The notes beneath the pieces are model-generated. The model worked only from the letters and a program-made list of their open reading frames with translations, had not been told where the DNA came from and did no database searches. Shown here one piece after another: positions 1 to 5,305 of a DNA stretch of 7,682 nucleotides. This DNA comes from Planctomycetota bacterium (GTDB lineage Bacteria > Planctomycetota > PUPC01 > JABMSA01), in the NCBI GenBank assembly GCA_013202185.1, contig JABMSA010000040.1, positions 1 through 7,682 on the forward strand. Reading direction: 5' to 3'. Within the stretch, counting starts at the first letter, position 1; every line of letters begins with the position of its first letter. The position numbers and the translations under genes were made by a program.

Positions 1-95
1 CAACTGAGACCATTCGATGTCCGGATGACCGCTCTTCCAATCGTCGTCGTCCTCGATCTGTATTTGGCGATGGGCGCGTTGTTCGTCGTCCGCTC

Positions 96-207
96 TTCAA
101 AAACTCTTGGGCTTTCGGAGTGATCATCTGGGATCTTTCTTCTCCGTGCTCTCCGTGCTCTCCGTGGTTAATAGGTTACGTTCAAAAACTTTTGGGCTTG
201 TGGAGTG
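96..207 (+). repeat. Pair of imperfect 27-bp direct repeats
   Basis: Positions 96-122 and 181-207 match at 24 of 27 bases. Both begin TTCAAAAACT and end GGAGTG, and the differences are at repeat positions 11, 20 and 21. The start-to-start distance is 85 bp, and a 9-bp tandem repeat lies between the copies. No transposase or terminal inverted repeats are visible, so this looks like a degenerate dispersed intergenic repeat rather than an insertion sequence. Confidence 0.75.
142..168 (+). repeat. 9-bp tandem repeat, three units
   Basis: The unit CTCCGTGCT occurs at 142-150 and 151-159, and a variant CTCCGTGGT at 160-168. It lies between the two copies of the 27-bp direct repeat. From memory, similar CTCCGTG-type phrases occur between genes in several environmental bacterial genomes; I cannot verify that here. 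Confidence 0.85.
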
Positions 208-249
208 GGTGGTACTTGGGGCACATTTTTCGCATGGCGCGGTTTCTGC

Positions 250-278
250 TTGAAACGACGCTCTCATGATGGTTTAAT
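250..278 (+). promoter_or_regulatory. Sigma70-type promoter for the tsaC-ywlE / rpiB cluster
   Basis: A -35 TTGAAA (250-255) and a -10 TTTAAT (273-278) are separated by exactly 17 bp. Each hexamer matches the consensus at five of six positions. The predicted transcript start is near 285, about 24 nt before the ATG at 309. The leader carries GAGGTCT twice (292-298 and 302-308). The second copy ends directly at the ATG, leaving only 3 nt between its GAGG and the start; the first leaves 13 nt. Neither is an ideal Shine-Dalgarno spacing. Confidence 0.6.
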
Positions 279-308
279 TGACTGTTTACATGAGGTCTCG
301 AGAGGTCT

Positions 309-1358
309 ATGACGCGCATTCTCAAGATCGACTCCGGCTCGGACCGCTCCGCGATAATTGAAGAGGCCGCGCGGGCGCTTGCAGCGGGCGGGCTGTGCGT
401 GTTTCCAACGGAGACGGTCTACGGCCTTGCCGTCAACAGGGATGTGCCGGAGGCGGTGGCACGCCTCGACAGGGTGAAGCGCCGTGCGGCAGGCAAGCCC
501 TACACTCTGATGCTCGCCGACCCCGACGACGTGCAGGGGTGTGTGTCGAAGGTGCCGCTGATCGCGCGGAGGGTCATCCGACGTTTCTGGCCCGGCCCGC
601 TGACGGTTGTCTTTGGCGACGAAGGCGAAGAGGGGCTGGGCGTGCGGGTGCCGGCCTCGCAAACCGCACGCGAGATTGTGCGGGCGGCGGAAGCGCCGGC
701 GCTGGTGACCAGCGCCAACGTGTCGGATGAGCCGCCGGCCACCACCGCGCGGCAGGCGGAAGAGAATCTCGATGGGCTGGTTGATGTTATCGTAGACGAG
801 GGCGAGGCGCCGCTGAAGGAGCCGTCGACGGTCGTGAGGTTTCAGCGGGGAAGATGGAAGGTGCTGAGAGAGGGAATAATAAGTGAGGATATGATCGCGA
901 AGCAGGCGCACGCAACGCTGTTGTTTGTTTGCACGGGCAATAGCTGCCGCAGCGCGCTTGCCGAGGTGTTTTGCGGCAAGTTGATGGCCCAGCGGCTGGG
1001 GTGCGGGGCCGGCGAGCTCGAGGCGCTCGGCTACAGGGTTCTCTCGGCCGGCACAAACGCCAAGCCCGGCGGCACCGCCGGCGAGCACGCGCGAGTCGTG
1101 GCCAGGGAAACAGGCTGCGACCTCTCGGCACACACCACCCGGCCCCTCACGCGGCGGCTGGTGGACGATGCCGACATGATCTACGCGATGACCAGAGAGC
1201 ATTTGCAGGTCATCGAGGAAATGGGAGGCGGAGGAAAGGCCGCTTTGCTGGCCGATGAGGCAATACCCGATCCGGTGGGAGGCGACGTTGCAAGCTTCAG
1301 GGAATGTGCTGTCGAAATCATGTACCACTTGACGGAATTGATGGACGAATTACTATGA
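309..1358 (+). CDS. TsaC/Sua5 threonylcarbamoyl-AMP synthase fused to YwlE-like low-molecular-weight phosphatase
   Basis: This 349-residue protein has two domains. Residues about 1-190 are a YrdC/Sua5/TsaC domain, which makes L-threonylcarbamoyl-AMP from threonine, bicarbonate and ATP for the t6A37 modification of ANN-decoding tRNAs. Visible motifs are PTETVYGL (33-40), the basic KRR...KP stretch (57-64), FWPGPLTVV (93-101), VRVP (113-116), TSANVS (134-139) and PSTVV (172-176). Residues about 201-349 are a low-molecular-weight phosphatase with the P-loop CTGNSCRS (Cys208, Arg214) and a catalytic-acid DP pair (Asp321-Pro322) followed by VGGD. The CTGN-hydroxyl-CR loop and DP-x-GG context resemble the protein arginine phosphatase YwlE, whose Thr at the Ser212 position favours phospho-arginine; classical tyrosine phosphatases usually have Ile there. 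The TsaC domain lacks the extra C-terminal domain of long Sua5 proteins. Both active sites look intact. The reading frame is continuous and overlaps rpiB by ATGA. Substrate specificity of the second half is inference. Confidence 0.92.
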   Translation: MTRILKIDSGSDRSAIIEEAARALAAGGLCVFPTETVYGLAVNRDVPEAVARLDRVKRRAAGKPYTLMLADPDDVQGCVSKVPLIARRVIRRFWPGPLTVVFGDEGEEGLGVRVPASQTAREIVRAAEAPALVTSANVSDEPPATTARQAEENLDGLVDVIVDEGEAPLKEPSTVVRFQRGRWKVLREGIISEDMIAKQAHATLLFVCTGNSCRSALAEVFCGKLMAQRLGCGAGELEALGYRVLSAGTNAKPGGTAGEHARVVARETGCDLSAHTTRPLTRRLVDDADMIYAMTREHLQVIEEMGGGGKAALLADEAIPDPVGGDVASFRECAVEIMYHLTELMDELL

Positions 1359-1801
1359 AGATAGCATTGGGCTCCGATCATACCGGGTTTTCCGCCAGGA
1401 GAAAAGTCCGCCAGATGCTCCGCCGCCTCGACGTGGGGTATGTGGATTTCGGATGCGCCTCAGAGGACGCAGCAGACTACCCCGAGATGGCATACCCCGT
1501 GGCAAGGGCCGTGTCGAAAGGAGACTGCGATCAGGGAATACTGATCTGCGGCACGGGCATCGGCATGGGCATCGCGGCAAACAAGGTCCGCGGTGTGCGG
1601 GCGGCGGTGTGCCACGACACTTTCACGGTCGAAATGTCGCGCAGGCACAACCACGCAAATATTCTCTGCCTCGGTGCGAGAGTGCTGGACGACGATCAAA
1701 TTGTCGAGCTGGTGCATGTGTGGCTCGAAGCCGAGCCCGAGGGCGGCAAGCACCAGCGGCGCGTCGACGAAATCATGGAACTCGAGCAGAAGGAGCCCTG
1801 A
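1355..1801 (+). CDS. rpiB: Ribose-5-phosphate isomerase B
   Basis: This is a full-length RpiB/LacAB-family protein of 148 residues. The family interconverts ribose 5-phosphate and ribulose 5-phosphate in the non-oxidative pentose phosphate pathway; some members act on allose 6-phosphate. Visible motifs are SDHTGF (7-12, usually SDHAG), DFG (31-33), DYPEMAYPVA (41-50) and the anion-hole loop ICGTGIGMGIAANK (64-77) with catalytic Cys65. RRHNHANIL (96-104) holds the His98 that opens the substrate ring in relatives. The start at 1355 gives the canonical MKIALGSDH N-terminus. It overlaps the upstream stop as ATGA, so translation is probably coupled; only a weak GGA lies upstream. A start further upstream would add 17 residues without family support. 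The link to a TsaC/YwlE gene matches the ywlC-ywlE-ywlF order of Bacillus. It is presumably transcribed from the promoter at 250-278. Confidence 0.95.
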   Translation: MKIALGSDHTGFSARRKVRQMLRRLDVGYVDFGCASEDAADYPEMAYPVARAVSKGDCDQGILICGTGIGMGIAANKVRGVRAAVCHDTFTVEMSRRHNHANILCLGARVLDDDQIVELVHVWLEAEPEGGKHQRRVDEIMELEQKEP

Positions 1802-1802
1802 G

Positions 1803-1826
1803 CGCCCCTCAGAACGGGCAGGGGCG
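1803..1826 (+). other. GC-rich hairpin between rpiB and the phosphatase gene
   Basis: CGCCCCT (1803-1809) and AGGGGCG (1820-1826) form a perfect 7-bp stem with a 10-nt loop, starting two bases after the rpiB stop. No U-tract follows, so it is not a standard intrinsic terminator. It could lower read-through, protect the upstream message from 3' decay, or be an incidental product of GC-rich sequence. Confidence 0.5.
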
Positions 1827-1844
1827 TTGCCGGGCATCAGCAAA

Positions 1845-3035
1845 ATGAGCAAGAAGCCGTTGCGGCCACAAATGTTCTCAGAGGGAAACTCGTCGGGCTC
1901 GGTGCTCTCTTACGCCGAGCTCGAAGCGGCGATCAAGGGCCTGGCCGACGGCGTGTCGGTCTACGACAATCAGCTCCGCGTGCTATATCAGAACAAGGTA
2001 GTCCTCGATCGACACGGCCCGGCACTGTGGGAGAAGTGCTATCATCATTATCACCAGAAAGACAGCATCTGCCCCGATTGCCCCTCAGTGAAGACGCTTC
2101 GCGACGGCCTGGTACACACGACTATTCGCAAGCTTGACCTCGACGGCCAAACGAGTTTCTTCGAGCTGCGCTCCTCGCCGATATTCGGCGCCCGGGGCGA
2201 GGTAGTGGCCGTGGCGGAGGTGACCCGCGACATCACCGAGCGCGAAAGGACCAAGATCGAGCTCGAGGAAGCGCTCGAGAAGGTAACGGCTCAGCAGAAG
2301 CAGATCGAGGCCGACCTCGCCCTCGCCGAGCGCGTGCACTCCAGCCTCATTCCGCGCAGCTACCACGGCGACAACCTCCACGTCCACGTCAGATACCTGC
2401 CGGTGCAGGGGGTGGGCGGAGACTACGCCGACATAGTGCCGGCCGCCGACGGCAAGTGCTACACAGTAATATTCGACATCTCGGGCCACGGCATAGCGCC
2501 GGCCCTGCTCGCCAACCGCGTGAGCGGCGAGATACACAGGATGCTCAGCCAGGGGGCGTCGCCCGCCGACCTCACGGCCGAAATCAACAGCTTCCTCATT
2601 CGGCGCTTCGACGAGACCGGGCTCTACCTCACCTTCTTCTGCTGCCTCTACGACACAAAACGCCGCACGCTCAGATACAGCGGCGGCGGGCATCCGCCGG
2701 CCATACTGCTTCGAGACGATGGCGGCGCCGGGTCGCAGTTGCTCGAGTCGCAAAACGGCATCCTGGGCGCATTCGACAACGCCATCGAGGATCAGCCGGA
2801 AGATACAATTGAAATCATGCCCGGCGACAAGATCGTGCTTTACACCGACGGCCTCGTCGACGCCGGGCAGTCACTCGGCGTGCCAATGACGCTCGCCGGG
2901 CTGGTGTCGCTGTTCGAGTCGATCGCCCACATGGGCCCCGGCAGCTTCTCCGGGCACGTGATCGACCAGATCACGCGCGGCAACCAGAGCGCCCTCGACG
3001 ACGACATCACCCTAATAACGGCCCATGTCATCTGA
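1845..3035 (+). CDS. PAS-domain PP2C (SpoIIE/RsbU-type) serine phosphatase
   Basis: This is a soluble 396-residue protein. Residues about 22-131 form a PAS sensor (YAELEAAIKGLADGVSVYD..., ending in VTRDITERE). Residues about 131-168 look like a coiled-coil signalling helix with the AERVHSSLIP linker typical of RsbU proteins. Residues about 175-396 are the PP2C/SpoIIE catalytic domain. Metal-binding motifs are GGDYAD (191-196, usually GGDFYD), DISGHG (211-216), YTDGL (333-337) and DDDIT (385-389). Such phosphatases dephosphorylate an anti-sigma-factor antagonist (STAS protein) in partner-switching pathways; no STAS or anti-sigma gene is visible here, so the target is unknown. The PAS core is unusual: CYHHYH (65-70) followed by CPDC (76-79) could bind metal or respond to redox. 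The start at 1845 is 43 nt after rpiB, with no good Shine-Dalgarno. ATG 1872 is a possible alternative that still keeps the PAS domain. No own promoter was found, so read-through from rpiB is likely. Confidence 0.9.
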   Translation: MSKKPLRPQMFSEGNSSGSVLSYAELEAAIKGLADGVSVYDNQLRVLYQNKVVLDRHGPALWEKCYHHYHQKDSICPDCPSVKTLRDGLVHTTIRKLDLDGQTSFFELRSSPIFGARGEVVAVAEVTRDITERERTKIELEEALEKVTAQQKQIEADLALAERVHSSLIPRSYHGDNLHVHVRYLPVQGVGGDYADIVPAADGKCYTVIFDISGHGIAPALLANRVSGEIHRMLSQGASPADLTAEINSFLIRRFDETGLYLTFFCCLYDTKRRTLRYSGGGHPPAILLRDDGGAGSQLLESQNGILGAFDNAIEDQPEDTIEIMPGDKIVLYTDGLVDAGQSLGVPMTLAGLVSLFESIAHMGPGSFSGHVIDQITRGNQSALDDDITLITAHVI

Positions 3036-3051
3036 TCCTGCGCCTTGCCCC

Positions 3052-3078
3052 GCGCCGGCAACCGGGCGCCTCAGGCGC
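3052..3078. terminator. Overlapping GC-rich hairpins in the convergent gap, possible bidirectional terminator
   Basis: The 42-bp gap between the convergent phosphatase and oxidoreductase genes can form two mutually exclusive hairpins. GCGCCGG (3052-3058) pairs with CCGG-CGC (3062-3069, one bulged G) around a CAA loop. GCGCC (3066-3070) pairs with GGCGC (3074-3078) around a TCA loop, the last base lying in the oxidoreductase stop codon. Neither strand has a U-tract, so termination is inferred from position and stem only. Confidence 0.3.
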
Positions 3079-4133
3079 TACTTGATCCGCACCTCTCGGC
3101 CGGTCTCGGACGACTTGTATATGCCGTCGATGATCTGCTGTACTGTAAGGCCCTGCTCGCCGGTGCACAGCGGCTTTTCCTTGCCCTGTACGCAGGCAAT
3201 AAAGTGGGCATCTTCGTCCACGTAATTGTTTTGCCTGGCAAATTGATGCTTTACATCGGCGATGAAGCCGCTGTCTTCGGTGTAGATTTCGAGGCCGGCG
3301 TCGAAGTCGAACCTCGCCCCGCCCTTGTCGCCCATCAGGTAACTTGTCCAGGGCATTTGCGGAATGTTTGCCGCCCACGAGCACTCGAGCGTTAGCGTGG
3401 CGCCGTTGTCGAACCGCACAAAAGCCGTGGCGTAGTCGTCCACGTCAAACTTTCCGCCCGGCACGGGCTCGCCCCACATCGAGGTGTACACATAATCCTT
3501 GCGATGGCCAAACTTGCTGTAGGCGGCCCCCGAAATGCTCACCGGCTTGGGAAAGCCCATGAGCCACAGGGTGAGATCGAGCATGTGCACGCCGATGTCG
3601 ATGAGCGCGCCGCCGCCGGCCTGCGACTTCTGCGTGAACCAGCCACCTATGGCCGGCACGCCGCGCCGGCGCGTTACGCTTACAACGCTGTGATAAATAT
3701 CGCCGAGCTTGCCGGCTTCTATCATTTTTTTCAGACCCCGACTGTTGGCGTTGAAACGGTTGCAGAAACCCATGAAAAGAATTCGCTTTTTCTCGCGGGC
3801 GGCGGCCACCATCTTCTTCGCTTCGGCGGCGTTTATGGCCATGGGCTTCTCGCAAAACACATGCTTGCCCGCCTGCACCGAGTTGATCACCATCTCCTTG
3901 TGAAAAACGTTGGGCGTGCACACGAAAACGGCATCGACGTCGGGCAGCTTCAGCAGCTTGCGATAATCCGAAAAAACTTCCGGTATCGAGTACTTCTCTC
4001 TCGCGGCGGCGGCCGTTTCGGTGTCCGTGTCGGCCACGGCCACCACCTCGGCCCCCATTACCCTTTGCAGGCTTTCAATATGTACGCGCCCGATATTGCC
4101 GGCGCCCAAAAGCCCGATCTTCACCGATTTCAC
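3078..4133 (-). CDS. Gfo/Idh/MocA-family NAD(P)-dependent oxidoreductase
   Basis: This 351-residue protein is the usual length for the family. The N-terminal Rossmann fold (about 1-125) has GAGNIG (10-15) for dinucleotide binding and an acidic Asp35 at the end of the second strand (VAVADTD), which favours NAD over NADP. CTPN (72-75) and EKP (95-97, Lys96 catalytic) follow. The C-terminal alpha/beta domain (about 126-351) has GGGALIDIGVHMLDL (173-187), giving Asp179 and His183 of the conserved substrate site. Family members oxidise or reduce sugars, inositols and related polyols; the substrate cannot be told from sequence. The protein has no signal peptide. The start is a GTG at 4133-4131, supported by AGGAG 7 nt upstream and by the conserved MKSVKIGLLG N-terminus. 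It is the only - strand gene and has no sugar-transport or glycosidase neighbours in view. No convincing promoter was found; TAACAT (complement of 4205-4210) is a weak -10 candidate. Confidence 0.92.
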   Translation of the reverse strand: MKSVKIGLLGAGNIGRVHIESLQRVMGAEVVAVADTDTETAAAAREKYSIPEVFSDYRKLLKLPDVDAVFVCTPNVFHKEMVINSVQAGKHVFCEKPMAINAAEAKKMVAAAREKKRILFMGFCNRFNANSRGLKKMIEAGKLGDIYHSVVSVTRRRGVPAIGGWFTQKSQAGGGALIDIGVHMLDLTLWLMGFPKPVSISGAAYSKFGHRKDYVYTSMWGEPVPGGKFDVDDYATAFVRFDNGATLTLECSWAANIPQMPWTSYLMGDKGGARFDFDAGLEIYTEDSGFIADVKHQFARQNNYVDEDAHFIACVQGKEKPLCTGEQGLTVQQIIDGIYKSSETGREVRIK

Positions 4134-4371
4134 TTGCAGCTCCTCTCAGATTGCTTGAGATCTACACGACACAAACCTGGCATTCACAGTTGAGGCCGAC
4201 AAAGATGTTAGCAGAATCGCCGCTCCGAAAAAAGCGCAAATCCGAATGCTCGGCAACGGGGGTTGGGGGCACGACAAACGCGGCCCGTCGATCTTGTGCG
4301 CTCTCCGCCATGTGGCCTACCCGCGGCGCTCACAAAAATCCTGGTAACGTCCCAAGAACGGGGGAGAACCT

Positions 4372-4397
4372 CCGGATAATTGCATCGCATTATCCGG
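4372..4397. repeat. Perfect 9-bp inverted repeat, possible operator
   Basis: CCGGATAAT (4372-4380) and ATTATCCGG (4389-4397) are exact reverse complements with an 8-bp spacer. The centre-to-centre arm distance is 17 bp, which would suit a dimeric regulator better than a transcription terminator, and no U-tract follows. It lies about 62 bp upstream of the -35 of the envelope promoter and about 240 bp from the start of the divergent oxidoreductase. Confidence 0.6.
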
Positions 4398-4432
4398 TCA
4401 CGTCGGGCCCATCAAGCTGCCACACACAAATT

Positions 4433-4442
4433 ATGACGTCAT
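4433..4442. promoter_or_regulatory. 10-bp palindrome ATGACGTCAT upstream of the promoter
   Basis: ATGACGTCAT is a perfect palindrome ending 16 bp before the -35 hexamer. Its centre falls at about -56 relative to the predicted transcript start, a position commonly used by activators or upstream repressors. I cannot name a regulator. A 10-bp palindrome can arise by chance, so its function is inference from position. Confidence 0.4.
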
Positions 4443-4458
4443 CGGGCCGCTTTGCCGT

Positions 4459-4487
4459 TTGACATGCAACGCCGCGCGCGCTATAAT
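4459..4487 (+). promoter_or_regulatory. Perfect-consensus sigma70 promoter for the TPR / OstA-like pair
   Basis: TTGACA (4459-4464) and TATAAT (4482-4487) both match the housekeeping sigma consensus at all six positions, with the optimal 17-bp spacer. The predicted transcript start is near 4494, giving a leader of about 41 nt before the ATG at 4535. The spacer is very GC-rich with alternating CG (4474-4481), which may make melting and spacer twist unusual. A promoter this close to ideal is rare in bacterial genomes and implies high or tightly repressed expression. Confidence 0.85.
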
Positions 4488-4497
4488 GTAATGGAGG

Positions 4498-4513
4498 CAA
4501 GAACGTTTTCTTG
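4498..4513 (+). other. Hairpin at the 5' end of the predicted mRNA leader
   Basis: CAAGAA (4498-4503) and TTCTTG (4508-4513) form a perfect 6-bp stem with a CGTT loop, beginning about 4 nt after the predicted transcript start. 5'-terminal stem-loops often stabilise messages against RNase E-type decay; that role is inferred. It leaves the Shine-Dalgarno (GAGGA, about 4524-4528) free. Confidence 0.45.
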
Positions 4514-4534
4514 AGACTCGCACGAGGATCGAAC

Positions 4535-5305
4535 ATGCCCAAACTGATCGCCATTGCCTTTTGCCTTGCGGCCATCCTGCCGGGCAAGCCGGCGCTGTGC
4601 GAGGAGGCCGATACCCCCGAGCCGCCCGCCGCCATCGCGCCCGCCCAAGAACAGAACACCCAGCCGGCAAAGGCCGACGACACCGCCGATGAAGCGGAAT
4701 TGCCGCCGGGAAAAGAGCAGGAACTCAGCAGCGCCATCGAAGTATTCGCGGCCGGAAATGTAGGCAAGGCATATTTAATGTTCGAGCTCCTGGCCCGGCA
4801 GACACATGAAAAAGAGGTCGCGGCAGAAGCGGCGAAATACCTCGAAGTGATCACGGCCACCGGGCAGCAGCAAATCAAGGACGTTCTTGCCCTCGAAGAC
4901 CCGACGCAGGCCCTGGGCAAGCTCAAGGATCTGTACCGGCCCTACTGGACCACCCCCCTCAAGCAAAAGCTCATCCTTGCCCGCAAGCAGATTCAGATAA
5001 GAATGGCACAGAAGACCGCCGCCCTCCGCGCCGAAGAAGCCGAGAAGGATGAGGATGAAGATGAGGCCGAGGATAAGGGTGAAGAGGAAGACGCTGCGGA
5101 AAAAGAGAAGGTCGCCCAAATGTGGCTGATAATCGGCGACATTCACCGCATCAACGGCCGAAAACAAAAGGCGAGGGAAGCCTACGACGTACTGATCTAC
5201 GAATACCCCCACTCGCGCTTCACCGACCAGGCGCGCGATAGAATCGAACTGCTTCGGATCGACAATACCATCGAAGCTCCCGAGGAAAAAGGAGGCGAAA
5301 AATGA
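4535..5305 (+). CDS. Exported TPR-like protein with acidic region, partner of the OstA-like protein
   Basis: This is a 256-residue protein of unassigned exact function. Residues 1-22 look like a Sec signal peptide (MPKLIAIAFCLAAIL core). The Cys at 22 is not in a canonical lipobox, so a soluble periplasmic form is more likely than a lipoprotein. Residues 24-60 form a Pro/Ala/acidic linker. Residues about 60-165 are helical (FAAGNVGKAYLMFELLARQT) and resemble degenerate tetratricopeptide repeats. Residues 167-190 are an extreme Glu/Asp run. Residues about 195-228 (WLIIGDIHRINGRKQKAREA) are a better TPR, followed by EYPHSRFTDQAR as in outer-membrane-assembly TPR proteins. The ATG at 4535 has GAGGA upstream; an in-frame TTG at 4511 lies inside the leader hairpin and would spoil the signal peptide. 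The 3' end overlaps the next gene by ATGA. Transcription is expected from 4459-4487. Protein scaffolding in the periplasm is the likeliest role, inferred from fold and neighbour. Confidence 0.8.
   Translation: MPKLIAIAFCLAAILPGKPALCEEADTPEPPAAIAPAQEQNTQPAKADDTADEAELPPGKEQELSSAIEVFAAGNVGKAYLMFELLARQTHEKEVAAEAAKYLEVITATGQQQIKDVLALEDPTQALGKLKDLYRPYWTTPLKQKLILARKQIQIRMAQKTAALRAEEAEKDEDEDEAEDKGEEEDAAEKEKVAQMWLIIGDIHRINGRKQKAREAYDVLIYEYPHSRFTDQARDRIELLRIDNTIEAPEEKGGEK

Larger units (their letters stand above)
1..308. other. Non-coding leader region upstream of the tsaC-ywlE fusion gene
   Basis: No gene can be supported here. One + frame is open from the window edge to a TGA at 121-123 (about 40 codons, with hydrophobic valine/leucine-rich content). 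It could be the 3' end of an upstream gene, but it matches no family I recognise. A second + frame is open from 3 to a TGA near 269, but it has no credible start and runs through repeats. The region contains two diverged 27-bp direct repeats (96-122 and 181-207), a 9-bp tandem repeat (142-168), the 9-mer CCGCTCTTC twice (29-37, 90-98) and a promoter (250-278). It reads as an intergenic repeat patch followed by the control region of the next gene. Confidence 0.7.
4134..4534. other. Divergent intergenic control region
   Basis: This 401-bp gap separates the - strand oxidoreductase from the + strand envelope pair, and I see no gene in it. Short open frames such as + 4151-4462 and - 4208-4390 lack recognisable products and Shine-Dalgarno support. 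It holds a perfect 9-bp inverted repeat (4372-4397), the 10-bp palindrome ATGACGTCAT (4433-4442), a perfect-consensus sigma70 promoter (4459-4487) and a leader hairpin (4498-4513). A weaker fold pairs TTGTGCGC (4294-4301) with GCGC-tc-ACAA (4326-4335) across a long loop. An unannotated small RNA between about 4200 and 4400 cannot be excluded, but nothing identifies one. Confidence 0.7.

Noticed and set aside
1..95. Reverse-strand reading with an acidic DDDDW-containing peptide at the window edge
   Set aside because: There is no start codon after the in-frame stop near 97, except at the very edge, and the Asp run only reflects a GTC repeat at 43-51.
1..123. Open + frame of about 40 codons ending at TGA 121-123
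   Set aside because: It has no start in view and no recognisable family, and its end lies in a dispersed repeat. It could be the tail of an upstream gene but cannot be supported.
3..269. Open + frame of nearly 90 codons through the repeat patch
   Set aside because: There is no credible start codon with a ribosome site, and most of its translation comes from the direct and tandem repeats.
264..1328. Long reverse-strand open frame opposite the TsaC-YwlE gene
   Set aside because: It is a shadow of a GC-rich coding region; its Arg/His-rich translation matches no family, while the + strand shows two intact enzyme domains.
3504..4193. Long + strand open frame opposite the oxidoreductase gene
   Set aside because: It is antisense to a clear Gfo/Idh/MocA protein, has His/Leu-rich shadow composition and no supported start.
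4151..4462. 103-codon + frame in the divergent control region
   Set aside because: It has no Shine-Dalgarno and no recognisable domain, and it runs through the inverted repeat, the palindrome and the -35 element.
4491..4514. Seven-codon leader-peptide frame (ATG to TGA) before the TPR gene
   Set aside because: Its ATG lies upstream of the predicted transcript start near 4494, and it has no run of regulatory codons.
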